Shown: positions 18,498 through 27,421 of the stretch, in pieces
Layout: each line of letters begins with the position of its first letter
Position numbering within the stretch: the stretch's first letter is position 1
Assembly: GCA_028714875.1 (NCBI GenBank)
Contig: JAQTLN010000014.1
Span: 1-64,000 of the forward strand
DNA: 64,000 nucleotides
Reading direction: 5' to 3'
From: Gallionellaceae bacterium
GTDB taxonomy: Bacteria > Pseudomonadota > Gammaproteobacteria > Burkholderiales > Thiobacillaceae
Notes under the pieces: generated by a model
Databases searched by the model: none
The model's input: only the letters and a program-made list of their open reading frames with translations
Told to the model about the DNA's origin: nothing
Program-made: the position numbers and the translations under genes

Positions 18498-19826
18498 CTC
18501 GGACGAGACATAGGGATAAAACTTCGATATTGAACGAAGCAGCAACACAGGAAACTTATTCTCGAAGGCAGATAGGTATTTGCGTGTAATTAGAGAAATA
18601 TCTGATCGCACTTGGTTAAGGAGTATTTCTCCCCAATGGTCTGGTGAGTATCTCATGATGTTGCTAAATGCATTTGTTAAAAGGAAGTGTAGACATATTT
18701 CAGGGAGCACAACTGGATAGAATGGATTTTCGATATACCAAAATCTGCCACGAATGTCAGAATAAATTGTCGCACGTGCTTTGTGCGCATCAGAAAATGG
18801 AATTGTAATAATTGTCTTCCCATGTCTTTCGCCGCGCTGGAACTCACCAAAAGCATTGTCAATATCAATTGCGGCAGGGCGTGATTCCCCATCTCCGATT
18901 TGAAGCTCCCACTTTACGCCTCGCGAGTCACTAACTGTTGTGATTTCAAGGGGGAATGTTCTGGATGGTTTTCCCGTGACAAGGCTGTAATACTCCCTAA
19001 TTTCAGGAACCATGCTCAGAAGCGTACCGGTGCCTACTGTAGTACGAGTCTTGTAGAAGGCCAAAATAGACGATTCGTTATCTTGAATGATTGTGGTGCG
19101 CCTGTCACGGATGGTCGAAGTTGGAAACGATGTAAACAAGTCGCTAAACGTGCCTTGTTTTATGTCCCCGCCAAACTGTGCCTTAATGTGGTCAGGTAGG
19201 TAATTAAGCCCATGCGATCCTGGCAAACCATCAAGGACGTATCGTACTGGATTATTCAAAATCACTACGGCGTAGGCATATGCAGTTAGCGCATAGAAAA
19301 AGTTAAGGGGCTTGACCATTAATGAACCGGTTCTGCCAGACAGATATAGCTCTCGCCCTTGTTTCATGCAGTTTTTAAGGCGCTGGGCTTCCGACGCATT
19401 TATTCCTGCGTTCTTGCTTGTGCCTGTAGTGCGCTTTCTTAGCTTGTATAAATCCCGGATATGCTCGGCGTTTTCTGCATTTTCAAGCAACTCAATTAAT
19501 GACGTAGAGAAGTGAAGTTCTTCAACACTTAAAAGCTTGAAAGGACTCTCGCTTTTAATATGTGCGCCGATTTCATTTCGCAAGAGATGTAAATTCTTGC
19601 CGCGCTGCGCATCATTGCTTTTTAGATCAGCAACGCCATTGCCAATCAAATAATCTTCGATTTTGTCTTTGTACTTTGCCTTTTCTTCTGAAGCAAGGCT
19701 TCGCCATGATCGCGTCGCGTCATCCCGCTTTTTTATTTCTGCTGCGTAATCAACTGCGCTATCAAATGGTGATTCGTCTAAAACTGGCTGAAGTTCTACA
19801 GTGTCATCTAAGATTGCTTCGATCAT
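18492..19826 (-). CDS. Cassette 1: YaaC-like protein, 444 aa
   Basis: First cassette gene after attI, hence the one best placed for expression. It is long for a cassette. The middle (about 155-240: GRELYLSGRTGSL, KPLNFFYALTAYAYAVV, LPGSHGLNYLP) and the C-terminal part (about 370-440: PEICLHFLLTNAFSNIMRYSP, KFPVLLLRSI) resemble the YaaC-like family, soluble proteins of unknown biochemical role. No signal peptide or membrane segment. The ATG at 19826 lies 22 bp inside the cassette. The stop falls in attC1. Family assignment is by motif memory and should be checked by profile search. Confidence 0.65.
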   Translation of the reverse strand: MIEAILDDTVELQPVLDESPFDSAVDYAAEIKKRDDATRSWRSLASEEKAKYKDKIEDYLIGNGVADLKSNDAQRGKNLHLLRNEIGAHIKSESPFKLLSVEELHFSTSLIELLENAENAEHIRDLYKLRKRTTGTSKNAGINASEAQRLKNCMKQGRELYLSGRTGSLMVKPLNFFYALTAYAYAVVILNNPVRYVLDGLPGSHGLNYLPDHIKAQFGGDIKQGTFSDLFTSFPTSTIRDRRTTIIQDNESSILAFYKTRTTVGTGTLLSMVPEIREYYSLVTGKPSRTFPLEITTVSDSRGVKWELQIGDGESRPAAIDIDNAFGEFQRGERHGKTIITIPFSDAHKARATIYSDIRGRFWYIENPFYPVVLPEICLHFLLTNAFSNIMRYSPDHWGEILLNQVRSDISLITRKYLSAFENKFPVLLLRSISKFYPYVSSES

Positions 19827-20068
19827 GGTGTGCTCAGTATATGAGAGAGCTAACTGTTACTTCGTCGACATCTGTCCAACCTCACCCGCCAGCCCCTGAT
19901 TACAGGACGTCTGTCCCGTATCCTGGTTATTCCGGCTTACAAGACATGTGTCCGGTAATCTCGCCTGGGTGAGATTATTGGCTACTTGGTGTCGATTCCG
20001 GGTTATTGGACAGCTTCGTGTGTTCGAGTACATTATGGCCTTCATTTTTATCATTTACCGCACCTGAC
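19827..20068. promoter_or_regulatory. attI junction and intI upstream region
   Basis: The cassette junction is G/TTAGCT on the minus strand at 19854/19853. Between it and intI lie three imperfect direct repeats, GACATCTGTCC (19867), GACGTCTGTCC (19916) and GACATGTGTCC (19943), the last two within a longer similar block. An inverted repeat AATCTC...GAGATT lies at about 19958-19978. These could be integrase-binding direct repeats of attI. Neither a LexA box nor a convincing cassette promoter was recognised. Confidence 0.6.
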
Positions 20069-20623
20069 ATGACCAGCGACCCGACCGCTCCCGCGCCTCG
20101 CGCGACCAAGTTGCTCGACCAGATGCGGGAGCGGCTACGTTTGAAGCACTACAGCCTTCGCACTGAGCAGTCTTACTTACAGTGGGCGAAACGATACCTC
20201 TTCTTCCACGGTATGCGCCATCCCGCAGAGATGGGAAAAATAGAAATAGAGGCATTTCTGACCTCCCTGGCGGTAGAGCGGCAGGTGTCCGCTTCTACCC
20301 AGACCCAGGCTTTGTCTGCGTTGCTGTTCTTGTACAGAGAAGTGTTGGGGATTGAATTCCCTTGGTTGACCGAGGTTACCCGCGCAAAGCGTTCGATTCG
20401 TCTTCCCACTGTGTTGACCCAGGTGGAGGTGCGTGGGTTGTTGGAGAAGGTGGACGATCCCTTGATGGACTTGATCGTGCGGCTGCTTTATGGCACCGGG
20501 ATGCGCCTGATGGAGGCGCTGCGTTTGCGGGTGAAGGATGTTGAATTCAGCCGCAATGAGATCGTGATACGGGAGGGCAAGGGTTCCAAGGATCGCGTGA
20601 CGATGTTGCTGTCTAGCCTGGCT
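20069..20623 (+). pseudogene. intI: Truncated integron integrase (IntI), tyrosine recombinase
   Basis: About 185 genuine residues: the SAM-like N-terminal domain (about 12-95: LRLKHYSLRTEQSYLQWAKR) and the first part of the catalytic domain, with Box I LLYGTGMRLMEALRLRVKD containing catalytic Arg146. It then runs into the tandem repeat array and ends in junk at 20764. The lysine/H-x-x-R/His/Tyr part and the integron-specific insert are absent, and no remainder appears beyond the repeats at 21.2 kb. The start at 20069 fits IntI length; an in-frame ATG at 20006 adds 21 unlikely residues. It diverges from the cassettes exactly as intI normally does. Enzymatically dead. Confidence 0.9.
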
Positions 20624-21140
20624 GAAATCCCCCCCTGCCCCTCTTTGGGAAAGGGGGGGGGTCGCCTGGTTCCCTGGCTCCAGGGGAGGACGCGGGGTGG
20701 TGAGTCCGCTGGATCGGTGAGGGGGCGGTTTGTTTCGCGTTGCCGTTGTTGCATGGGTTGTTGAAATCCCCCCCAGCCCCCCTTTGGGAAAGGGGGGAGT
20801 TCGGCTGGTTCCCTGGCTCCAGGGTGGGCGCGGGGTGGTGAGTCCGCTGGATCGGTGAGGGGGGCGGTTTGTTTCGCGTTGCTGTTGTTGCATGGGTTGT
20901 TGAAATCCCCCCCCTGCCCCCCTTTGGGAAAGGGGGGAGTTCGGCTGGTTCCCTGGCTCCAGGGTGGGCGCGGGGTGGTGAGTCCGCTGGATCGGTGAGG
21001 GGGGCGGTTTGTTTCGTGTTGCTGTTGTTGCATGGGTTGTTGAAATCCCCCCCTGCCCCCCTTTGGGAAAGGGGGGAGTTCGCCTGGTTCCCTGGCTCCA
21101 GGGTGGGCGCGGGGTGGTGAGTCCGCTGGATCGGTGAGGG
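20624..21140. repeat. Tandem array, 3.7 copies of a 139-140-bp unit
   Basis: Unit starts fall at 20624, 20763, 20902 and 21042 (spacing 139, 139, 140). Each begins GAAATCCCCCCC, then GCCCC-CTTTGGGAAAGGGG, a GGTTCCCTGGCTCCAGGG palindrome, GGATCGGTGAGGGGG and a run to TTGCATGGGTTGTT. The first copy is joined directly to the broken intI. Copies are nearly identical, pointing to recent expansion. Confidence 0.95.
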
Positions 21141-21366
21141 GGGCTAGGGGGGATTTCTGGGACGGCTGCCCAGGCAAACGTCGCTAAATCCCCCTCAATC
21201 CCCCTTTGAGAAAGGGGGAAGTCGCCCTAGTCAGCGCTTCATGTGCTTTCAACAACGAACGCATACAGTGCCTTGGGCAAGGGGGGGAGTTCGCCTCTCG
21301 CGTGGGAATGCCGCTGGCAGCTGCCATGTTGGGTTACGCCGACATGAGGGTGTCGGCTAACGCAAC
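21141..21366. repeat. Further C-rich palindromes; no gene
   Basis: The stretch after the tandem array holds another CCCCCTTTGAGAAAGGGGG palindrome (about 21197-21218). The context AGTCAGCGCTTCATGTGCTT closely follows that of 8551-8580. It ends just before the stop codon of the next minus-strand gene. No coding sequence is apparent. Confidence 0.75.
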
Positions 21367-23568
21367 CTACGCCTTGGCCGCGCGCCAGCGGGCGATCCAG
21401 GTTTCCGCCGGTTCCGGCCTGCCGAAGAAATAACCCTGGTGGATGACGCTGCCGCGGGCGTTGAGGAAGGCGGCTTGTTCCGCCGTTTCCACGCCTTCGG
21501 CGACGACTTTCAGGTGCATGTGGCGGGCCACAGAGAGGATGGTTTCCACCAGGGCGGCGTCGTCGGGGTCGTGCGGGGCGTCCTGGACGAAGGTTTTGTC
21601 GATCTTGAGTTCGTGGATGGGCAGGCGTTTCAGGTAGGCGAGCGAGGAGTAGCCGGTGCCGAAGTCGTCCACCGAGAAATGGATGCCGAGGGCGGCGAGT
21701 TCGCCCATCTTGGCGACAACCTCACCGAGGTTGTCGATCATCAGGCCTTCGGTAACCTCCAGGGTGAGATGGCTGGGGTCGGCGCCACTGGTGGCGAGCA
21801 GGTCGCGTATCCAGGGCACGAAGCCGACGCGCCGGAAGTGGCGCGGGCTCATGTTGACCGACAGGCGCAGGGGGTGGCCGGCCATGTCTTCACGCGCCAT
21901 CAGGGCGCAGGTTTCCGTAAGCACCCAGACGCCCAGATCGACGATGAGGTCGGATTCCTCGGCCAGCGGAATGAACACGCCAGGCGGCACCAGGCCGCGT
22001 ACCGGGTGTTGCCAGCGCACCAGCACTTCCGCGCCCACCAACTTGCCATCGACATCCACCTGAGGTTGCAGGAACAGGCGCAATTCGCCGGCCGGGATGG
22101 CGTTGCGCAGTTCACGCTCGACGCGGAAACGTTGTTCCGCCGATTCGCCCATGCTGCTTTCAAAGAATTCGGTCAGGCCGCCGCCGGCATCTTTGGCCCG
22201 GTGCAGCGCGGTGTCGGCGCGGCGCAGGATGTCTTCCGGCGTTTCTTCCAGTTCTTCCGAGAACAGGACGATGCCCAGGCTGGCGGTGACGGTAACTTCC
22301 TCATCACCGATAAGCAGGGGCGCGCGCAGCGCCGCGTGGATCTTTTCCGCCACCACCAGGGTGCGGCGACTGGCCATGACCACGTGCTGGCTGAGATCCG
22401 GCAACAGCAGGGCGAATTCGTCGGCGGCGAGTCGGGCCAGGGTGTCGCCGTCGCGCAGCAGGCCGTTAAGCCGCGCGCCCAGAGCTTGCAGCAGGGCATC
22501 GCCGAAGGCATGGCCGCGCGCGTCGTTGACGGTCTTGAAGCGGTCGATATTGAGCAGGATTAGCGCTTCCTGTTGCCCGGAGCGGCGCCTCGATGCCAGC
22601 AGTTGCGCCAGGCGGTCCATCAGCAGGACACGATTGGGCAGACCGGTGATGCCATCGAAATAGGCGAGGCGGTGGATTTCCGCGACGCCACGCTGTTTTT
22701 CGGCGATTTCCTGCTGCAAGGCGTGTTCGCGTGTTTCCACCGCTTCCGCCATATGGTTGAAGGCATCGGAGAGACGGCAAATCTCGTCCTCGCCCGTTTT
22801 CTCCATGCGCGCGCCGTAATTGCCCGAAGCGAGTTGTTCCGCGTTCACTTGCAGTCGGGCCAGGCGCCGCGTCACCAGGCGGTCGAGCAGGAAACCCAGA
22901 GCCAGGAACAGGATGGCGTAGCTGACCAGGCTCTTGAGCAACTGCCCACCCCAGATTTCATTGCGCCGTGTATCCAGCCGATGCGTGGGCATCTTGATGC
23001 TGACCACACCGCGCAGGTCACCCACCTGGTAGTCGTAGGCCCTGCTGTAATGCAGGCGAATACTCTCCGGCGCGGACTCACGCTCGCCGTGGCACTTCAG
23101 ACAGGAGGATTCGATCCAGATCGGCGCGGTATAGAGCAGATAACCGACCCCCTTGTCGTCGACGATATTGCGTACTCGCTCCCTGGCCTTGGCGTTGTCG
23201 CGGAACCAGGCGATGTCTTCCATTTCAAAACGGTCAGCGCGGTTGTTCGGGTTGCGCGGCTGGTCGCTGACGTTATTGAACAGAATGCCGCTGTTGTTCC
23301 AGTTGGCGAAGTCCTTGGAGATGCGCGAAAACGAGTGCGCCGGCAGCAGGCCGACGGTGTGGTCGTTCACCGGCAGGCCGCTGGCGAGGAACACCTGCTG
23401 ATAGACGCGACGAGTCGCCATCATGTAGCCATAGATAGCGCGCGCGTCGATTTCGGATTCCTTGCGCAACTCGGCGGCGAGTTTCTGATAGCTGATGCTC
23501 AGGTCGATCAGCAGCACCACACTCATCAGCGCGCCCAGCAATATCCAGATTTTCGTCTTGAGCTTCAT
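21367..23568 (-). CDS. Membrane GGDEF-EAL protein with a haem-c DUF3365 sensor domain
   Basis: Predicted c-di-GMP signalling protein, 733 aa. It has TM1 (about 7-24), a periplasmic DUF3365/Tll0287-like domain (about 30-210) with a covalent haem motif CLKCH (Cys156, Cys159, His160), TM2 (about 213-235), HAMP (about 236-290), GGDEF (about 300-460) and EAL (about 480-725). The cyclase signature is degenerate (LAADEF, about 380-385), so synthesis is unlikely. The EAL half keeps a glutamate in the EVLVRWQHP version of EAL, NMSPRHF and [13 protein letters not shown], so it is probably an active phosphodiesterase gated by redox or a small gas. The ATG at 23568 follows GGAGG and overlaps the upstream kinase stop by four bases, implying translational coupling. 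Confidence 0.9.
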   Translation of the reverse strand: MKLKTKIWILLGALMSVVLLIDLSISYQKLAAELRKESEIDARAIYGYMMATRRVYQQVFLASGLPVNDHTVGLLPAHSFSRISKDFANWNNSGILFNNVSDQPRNPNNRADRFEMEDIAWFRDNAKARERVRNIVDDKGVGYLLYTAPIWIESSCLKCHGERESAPESIRLHYSRAYDYQVGDLRGVVSIKMPTHRLDTRRNEIWGGQLLKSLVSYAILFLALGFLLDRLVTRRLARLQVNAEQLASGNYGARMEKTGEDEICRLSDAFNHMAEAVETREHALQQEIAEKQRGVAEIHRLAYFDGITGLPNRVLLMDRLAQLLASRRRSGQQEALILLNIDRFKTVNDARGHAFGDALLQALGARLNGLLRDGDTLARLAADEFALLLPDLSQHVVMASRRTLVVAEKIHAALRAPLLIGDEEVTVTASLGIVLFSEELEETPEDILRRADTALHRAKDAGGGLTEFFESSMGESAEQRFRVERELRNAIPAGELRLFLQPQVDVDGKLVGAEVLVRWQHPVRGLVPPGVFIPLAEESDLIVDLGVWVLTETCALMAREDMAGHPLRLSVNMSPRHFRRVGFVPWIRDLLATSGADPSHLTLEVTEGLMIDNLGEVVAKMGELAALGIHFSVDDFGTGYSSLAYLKRLPIHELKIDKTFVQDAPHDPDDAALVETILSVARHMHLKVVAEGVETAEQAAFLNARGSVIHQGYFFGRPEPAETWIARWRAAKA

Positions 23569-26273
23569 GGTGGCGCCCTCCTCGCCCATTTCCGCACTGT
23601 CAGCACCAACAGGTCTGGGTCGATCGGCTTCGTGAGCTGATCAATCATGCCAGCTTGCATACATTTTTCATATTCTTCCGCCAGGGCATGGCCAGTCTGG
23701 CCGACCACCGGCAACTCCGGGTCGATCGCATGGATCGCGCGCGTGGCTTCCAGGCCGTTCATCACCGGCATCTGCACATCCATGAGCACCAGATCGTAAG
23801 TGCCCGGACCGGCCCGGCGCACGGCGTCCACCGCCTGTTGCCCATCCTCGGCCAGCGTCAGCTTGCAGCCTTCGTCACCCAGCAACTCTTGCAACAACAT
23901 CTGATTCACTTCGTTGTCCTCCGCGACCAGCAGCCTGAATCCGACCAGTTGCGGCGGTTGCGGCATTTGCGGCGCGGCAGTGGTGGCACTCGCGGCCGGC
24001 GCGGCTTGCGCGGGCAACGAATAGGGCAAATAAAGCCGGAATGTGCTGCCGACTCCGGCCTGACTTTCCAGTGAAATCTCGCCGCCCATCAACTCCGCCA
24101 GGCGTTTGCTGATCGCTAGCCCAAGACCGGTGCCGCCATAACGCCGCGTGGTGGAGGTGTCGGCCTGGGTGAAGGGAGTGAACAGACGGCCTTGCTGTTC
24201 CAGGGTCATGCCGATGCCGCTGTCGCGCACCGCGAACTCCAGGCGCTCACCCTCCTGAGCGGTGACCAAACTTGCGGACAGGGTCACCTGGCCGTGTTCG
24301 GTGAATTTGACCGCGTTCGAAACCAGATTGAGCAATACCTGCTGTAAGCGCAGGGCATCGCCGACACAGCAGGCCGGCAGGTCGGGGGAAATTTCCAGAT
24401 CGAGCGCGATGCCCTTGGCCTCGGCGCGTTCAGCGAGCAGATCGAGGACTTCCCGCAGCACGCTTTCAATCACGTAAGGCTGGCTTTCCACCTTGAGCTG
24501 CCCGGCATCCAGCCTGGAGAAATCGAGAATGTCGTTGATCACCGCCAGGAGCAGCTTGCCGGAGTCGATGATCTTGCCGAAATAATCCTGTGCCTTGCCG
24601 CGCCCCTCGCTGGCGCGCAGGCCGACTTGCGCGAAGCCCAGCACGCCGTTCAATGGGGTGCGGATTTCATGGCTCATGTTGGCGAGAAATTCGCTTTTCA
24701 CCCGCGCCAGTCGTTCCGCCTCCTGGCGCGCGGCCACCAGTTCGACGGTGCGGGCCTGCACCTGTTCTTCCAGGCGGTTGCGATACTCGGCCAGCTCATG
24801 CTCCAGCGCGTGCTGATCGGTGATGTCATGGCCGATGCAGAGCACGCCGATGGGGTGATTTTCCGCGTCCAGAATGACGCGATTGGCCCAGCGCACCCAA
24901 ATCCGGCGGCCGCCCCGGGTCATGTTTTCATTCTCGTTCACGGTGAAGTTCAGCGGGTCGGCCAGGATGGCGGCGATCATTTGGGAGAGATCGCGCCGGC
25001 TGACGGATTCAATCTCCGGGACGATGCTGCCAACCACATGCCTGCCGAGGATTTCCTTGGCCGGATAACCGAACAGCTTCTCCGCGAATTCGTTGAAGTA
25101 GGTGACCGTGCCATCCTGCGCCATCCGCAGAATGATCGCATTGGCGTTGTCCACCAGTTCGCGGTACTTCGTTTCACTGGCCTGCAAGGCCGCTTCGGCC
25201 TGCTTGCGCTCTCCGATCTCGCGCTGAAGCTTGCCGTTGAAGGCACGCACCCGCGCGGCCACCGCCAATGCGCCCAGCATGCCGGCCAGTGCGGCGGCCA
25301 AAGCCCAGCGCAGCCAGGCCGGGGTTTGTGATGGGTTGGGGTCATAAAGAAAACCCGCCAGGTCGAAATCGGCGGGCATTTTGTGCTGGCTGGCATAAAC
25401 CTCCGCCACATGACGCCAGCGGCCGGGACTCATATAGCCCGGCTCAACGATGTCCGGGCGCGTCAGGTCGCGAATTTGTTCCGCCTCGAACAGCAGGTGC
25501 GCGCGCGATTTGTGCTGCGTGTTGTAGCGGGAGAGGATGAGATCCGCGATCTCCTCGGGATGCGCCAGGGCATAGACCAGGCCTTTGAGCGTGGCCTCAC
25601 GGAAAGCCCGCGCGGTTTCCGAGTGCCGTTTTACATACGCCTCGCTACTGAACAGCACATTGCCGAACAGATCGATACCCGCCGAACGCGGCGTCAGCAA
25701 AAGATATTCATGCTCCCTGCCGCGAATCAGGAACGGTTCGTTGGAGGTGTAGACCACCTTCGCGGCTTCCCGCCCCTGGTCGAGCGATTCCAACGTCCAG
25801 TCGGTTTGATCGATCAACTTGATTTGCGCGGCGGGAATGCCAGAGGCGCGGAGAAACGCCTCGATCTCGTCGCGGTCGTGCGCATCCACGGCAACCGGCT
25901 TGCCGGCCAGATCGAGCACGCTCTCCACCCCATTGCCGCGCCGCGCCAGCAAGGCGATCGGCGAGTGCTGCATCAGGGTGGCCAGCACCACCACGGGCTT
26001 GCCCAGGTAGCGATCCACGACCAGGGCGGAGGTACCGACCGCGAAATCCGCGCGGCCCGCGAGCACCTCCTTCACCGCGTCGATCCCCGGACCGCCTTCG
26101 CGCAACACCACCTCCAGTCCGGCGGCGCGGTAATAGCCCCGCTCTTGCGCGGCGTAGAAGGCGGCGAATTCGAACTGGTGCTTCCACAGCAACTGGACAC
26201 TCACCCGCTCACCCGCCTGTGCGCCGGACAGCGTGAAACAAAATAAGGCCAGGGAGACGAACAGCAGATTCAT
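23565..26273 (-). CDS. Hybrid histidine kinase with periplasmic NMT1/THI5-like binding domain
   Basis: Sensor kinase of 902 aa. It has a signal segment (1-20), an ABC-type substrate-binding domain of the NMT1/THI5 type (about 22-310), a transmembrane helix (about 319-341), PAS (about 363-480), HisKA with His535 in [11 protein letters not shown], HATPase (about 640-757, N box NLVSNAVKF and GTGLGLAI) and a C-terminal receiver (about 780-900) with phospho-acceptor Asp832 in LVLMDVQMP. The binding domain suggests it reads a small periplasmic ligand. The frame is open to 26525, but that extension encodes the C-rich repeat; the ATG at 26273 starts a normal signal peptide. Coupled by ATGA overlap to the EAL-domain gene downstream. 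Confidence 0.9.
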   Translation of the reverse strand: MNLLFVSLALFCFTLSGAQAGERVSVQLLWKHQFEFAAFYAAQERGYYRAAGLEVVLREGGPGIDAVKEVLAGRADFAVGTSALVVDRYLGKPVVVLATLMQHSPIALLARRGNGVESVLDLAGKPVAVDAHDRDEIEAFLRASGIPAAQIKLIDQTDWTLESLDQGREAAKVVYTSNEPFLIRGREHEYLLLTPRSAGIDLFGNVLFSSEAYVKRHSETARAFREATLKGLVYALAHPEEIADLILSRYNTQHKSRAHLLFEAEQIRDLTRPDIVEPGYMSPGRWRHVAEVYASQHKMPADFDLAGFLYDPNPSQTPAWLRWALAAALAGMLGALAVAARVRAFNGKLQREIGERKQAEAALQASETKYRELVDNANAIILRMAQDGTVTYFNEFAEKLFGYPAKEILGRHVVGSIVPEIESVSRRDLSQMIAAILADPLNFTVNENENMTRGGRRIWVRWANRVILDAENHPIGVLCIGHDITDQHALEHELAEYRNRLEEQVQARTVELVAARQEAERLARVKSEFLANMSHEIRTPLNGVLGFAQVGLRASEGRGKAQDYFGKIIDSGKLLLAVINDILDFSRLDAGQLKVESQPYVIESVLREVLDLLAERAEAKGIALDLEISPDLPACCVGDALRLQQVLLNLVSNAVKFTEHGQVTLSASLVTAQEGERLEFAVRDSGIGMTLEQQGRLFTPFTQADTSTTRRYGGTGLGLAISKRLAELMGGEISLESQAGVGSTFRLYLPYSLPAQAAPAASATTAAPQMPQPPQLVGFRLLVAEDNEVNQMLLQELLGDEGCKLTLAEDGQQAVDAVRRAGPGTYDLVLMDVQMPVMNGLEATRAIHAIDPELPVVGQTGHALAEEYEKCMQAGMIDQLTKPIDPDLLVLTVRKWARRAPP

Positions 26274-26667
26274 TGATTGGGAATCCAGGGACAGCCAGGT
26301 GATACGTATCGGCAACCAGGCATAGAACTTTAGTAGAAGTGAACAAGTGTTCCCGGAAGTCGCGAGGGTTGCGGCACAGGGTTTGCCGCCGAATCCGTGT
26401 TGGAATTGCTCGCCGCCGGTGATGCCGATTTCGGCGTGGCGATGTGCGTTGATGAAGTTGAGGCACGGTCCCCCCATTTTTCCAAAGGGAGGCCGGGGAG
26501 ATTTCTGAGGCCGACGCGCTGGCAAACGTCGTCAAATCCCCCTCACTCCCCCTTTGAAAAAGGGGGAAGCCACTCCTCCACGCGCTCTTACATTGATCAG
26601 TGCGAAGACAACTCCCGCAAGGGGTGCGCCGGTACTACAAGCGTCCCCAGTTCACTGCCAATTCAGC
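26274..26667. repeat. Intergenic region with C-rich palindromic repeats
   Basis: Between the start of the NMT1-type kinase and the stop of the HTH-REC gene lie two palindromes (about 26469-26488 and 26538-26570) with the shared flank GGCAAACGTCG. No gene is seen in this stretch; frames across it are artefacts of the repeats. Confidence 0.75.
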
Positions 26668-27306
26668 TCAGCGGCCGCGTTGCAGCCTGAGTTTCTGGGT
26701 GATCTTGGCGCGGAAGAAGCCATGCAGTTCGTGGAATGGCACGGGTTTGCCGTAGACCGGCACATCCGGCGGCAGGGTGCCGTGTTTGGCGATGTCTTCG
26801 CGGCTCATGCTGCTGACCACGATGATGTCGGTGCTGGCCAACGCCGGGTTGCCGTGCAGGGCGCGCACCAGTTCGAAACCGTCCATGCCGGGCATGATCA
26901 AGTCAACGATGAGGACGTCCGGCACCCGCTGCCCAACGGCCATCAAGGCGTCGAAGCCATTGCCGACAATGTCGATGGATAACGGCAAGCCCCAGGCCAG
27001 CATGGTCTTGCGGTAAAGCTTTTGCAGAAAAGCATCGTCTTCCGCGATCAGGAGCGACAAATCGCCTTCGCTCGCGGCCGGCGTCGCCTGGGCGCTGCCG
27101 CGTTTGGCAAGCTGCGCCATGACCGATTCGCGTTTGATGCGGCGATGTCCGCCCGAGGTTTTCCAGGCATCGAGCACGCCTTCCTCAACCATGTTCTGTA
27201 CCGTGCCGAGCGAGACGCCAAGCATCTTGGCGGCTTGCGAGGTGCTGCAATAGGGATCGTTCGTTTCGGGGGGGGTGGGTTCCATACAGATCGCCAAAGT
27301 TGTCAT
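26668..27306 (-). CDS. Response regulator with N-terminal MerR/excisionase-type helix-turn-helix
   Basis: A 212-residue protein with an inverted domain order. A helix-turn-helix of the excisionase/MerR type is at about 18-70 (STSQAAKMLGVSLGTVQNMVEEG, then TSGGHRRI), and a receiver domain at about 82-200 with Asp in LIVDLIMPGMDG and the conserved Lys in VYGKPV. Most response regulators carry the receiver first. A likely output for the neighbouring hybrid kinases, none of which has its own DNA-binding domain. Two starts (27306 and 27285) are possible; neither has a strong ribosome-binding site. Confidence 0.85.
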   Translation of the reverse strand: MTTLAICMEPTPPETNDPYCSTSQAAKMLGVSLGTVQNMVEEGVLDAWKTSGGHRRIKRESVMAQLAKRGSAQATPAASEGDLSLLIAEDDAFLQKLYRKTMLAWGLPLSIDIVGNGFDALMAVGQRVPDVLIVDLIMPGMDGFELVRALHGNPALASTDIIVVSSMSREDIAKHGTLPPDVPVYGKPVPFHELHGFFRAKITQKLRLQRGR

Positions 27307-27376
27307 ATTTACTAAAAGCGCGGCGAGTATAGCCGGAGAGCGCGCGGAGAAGCGATCGGGGAGAAACCGAGATTTT

Positions 27377-27416
27377 TGTGGCGCCGGCTTCCAGCCGGCT
27401 GGAAGCCGGCGCCACA
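27377..27416. repeat. Perfect 40-bp palindrome (GCCGGCTTCCAGCCGGC family)
   Basis: TGTGGCGCCGGCTTCCAGCC followed by its exact reverse complement. It lies between the stop of the GGDEF-EAL gene (27422) and the start of the HTH-REC gene, where it could serve as a terminator. Relatives at 8303-8362 and 47094-47152. Confidence 0.85.
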
Positions 27417-27421
27417 GGAAC

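Larger units (their letters stand above)
15457..20623 (-). mobile_element. Chromosomal integron: six gene cassettes, attI side at 19854, remnant intI
   Basis: Cassettes read leftwards from the attI junction at 19854. Each integrated cassette should start with the R' tail (TTRRRY) of its own attC, and its attC R'' should be the complement. This is exact for cassette 1 (GTTAGCT start, R'' AGCTAAC), cassette 2 (GTTAGGC / GCCTAAC), cassette 4 (GTTATGC / GCATAAC) and cassette 5 (GTTAGGC / GCCTAAC); cassette 3 is imperfect (GTTATAC / GCCTAAC). Five genes are minus-strand in cassette orientation and one is inverted. Distal to cassette 6 no attC is visible, so the array looks truncated near 15.4 kb. 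AT content is higher than in the flanking operons. Confidence 0.92.

Noticed and set aside
15457-20623. Prophage or ICE
   Set aside because: No structural, replication or conjugation genes; the tyrosine recombinase is integron-type and attC sites explain the layout.
20624-20764. Extra 47 residues at the end of the intI frame
   Set aside because: They are translation of the tandem repeat, not integrase sequence.
20624-21140. Possible CRISPR array
   Set aside because: The repeat unit is 139-140 bp, copies abut without variable spacers, and no cas genes are present.
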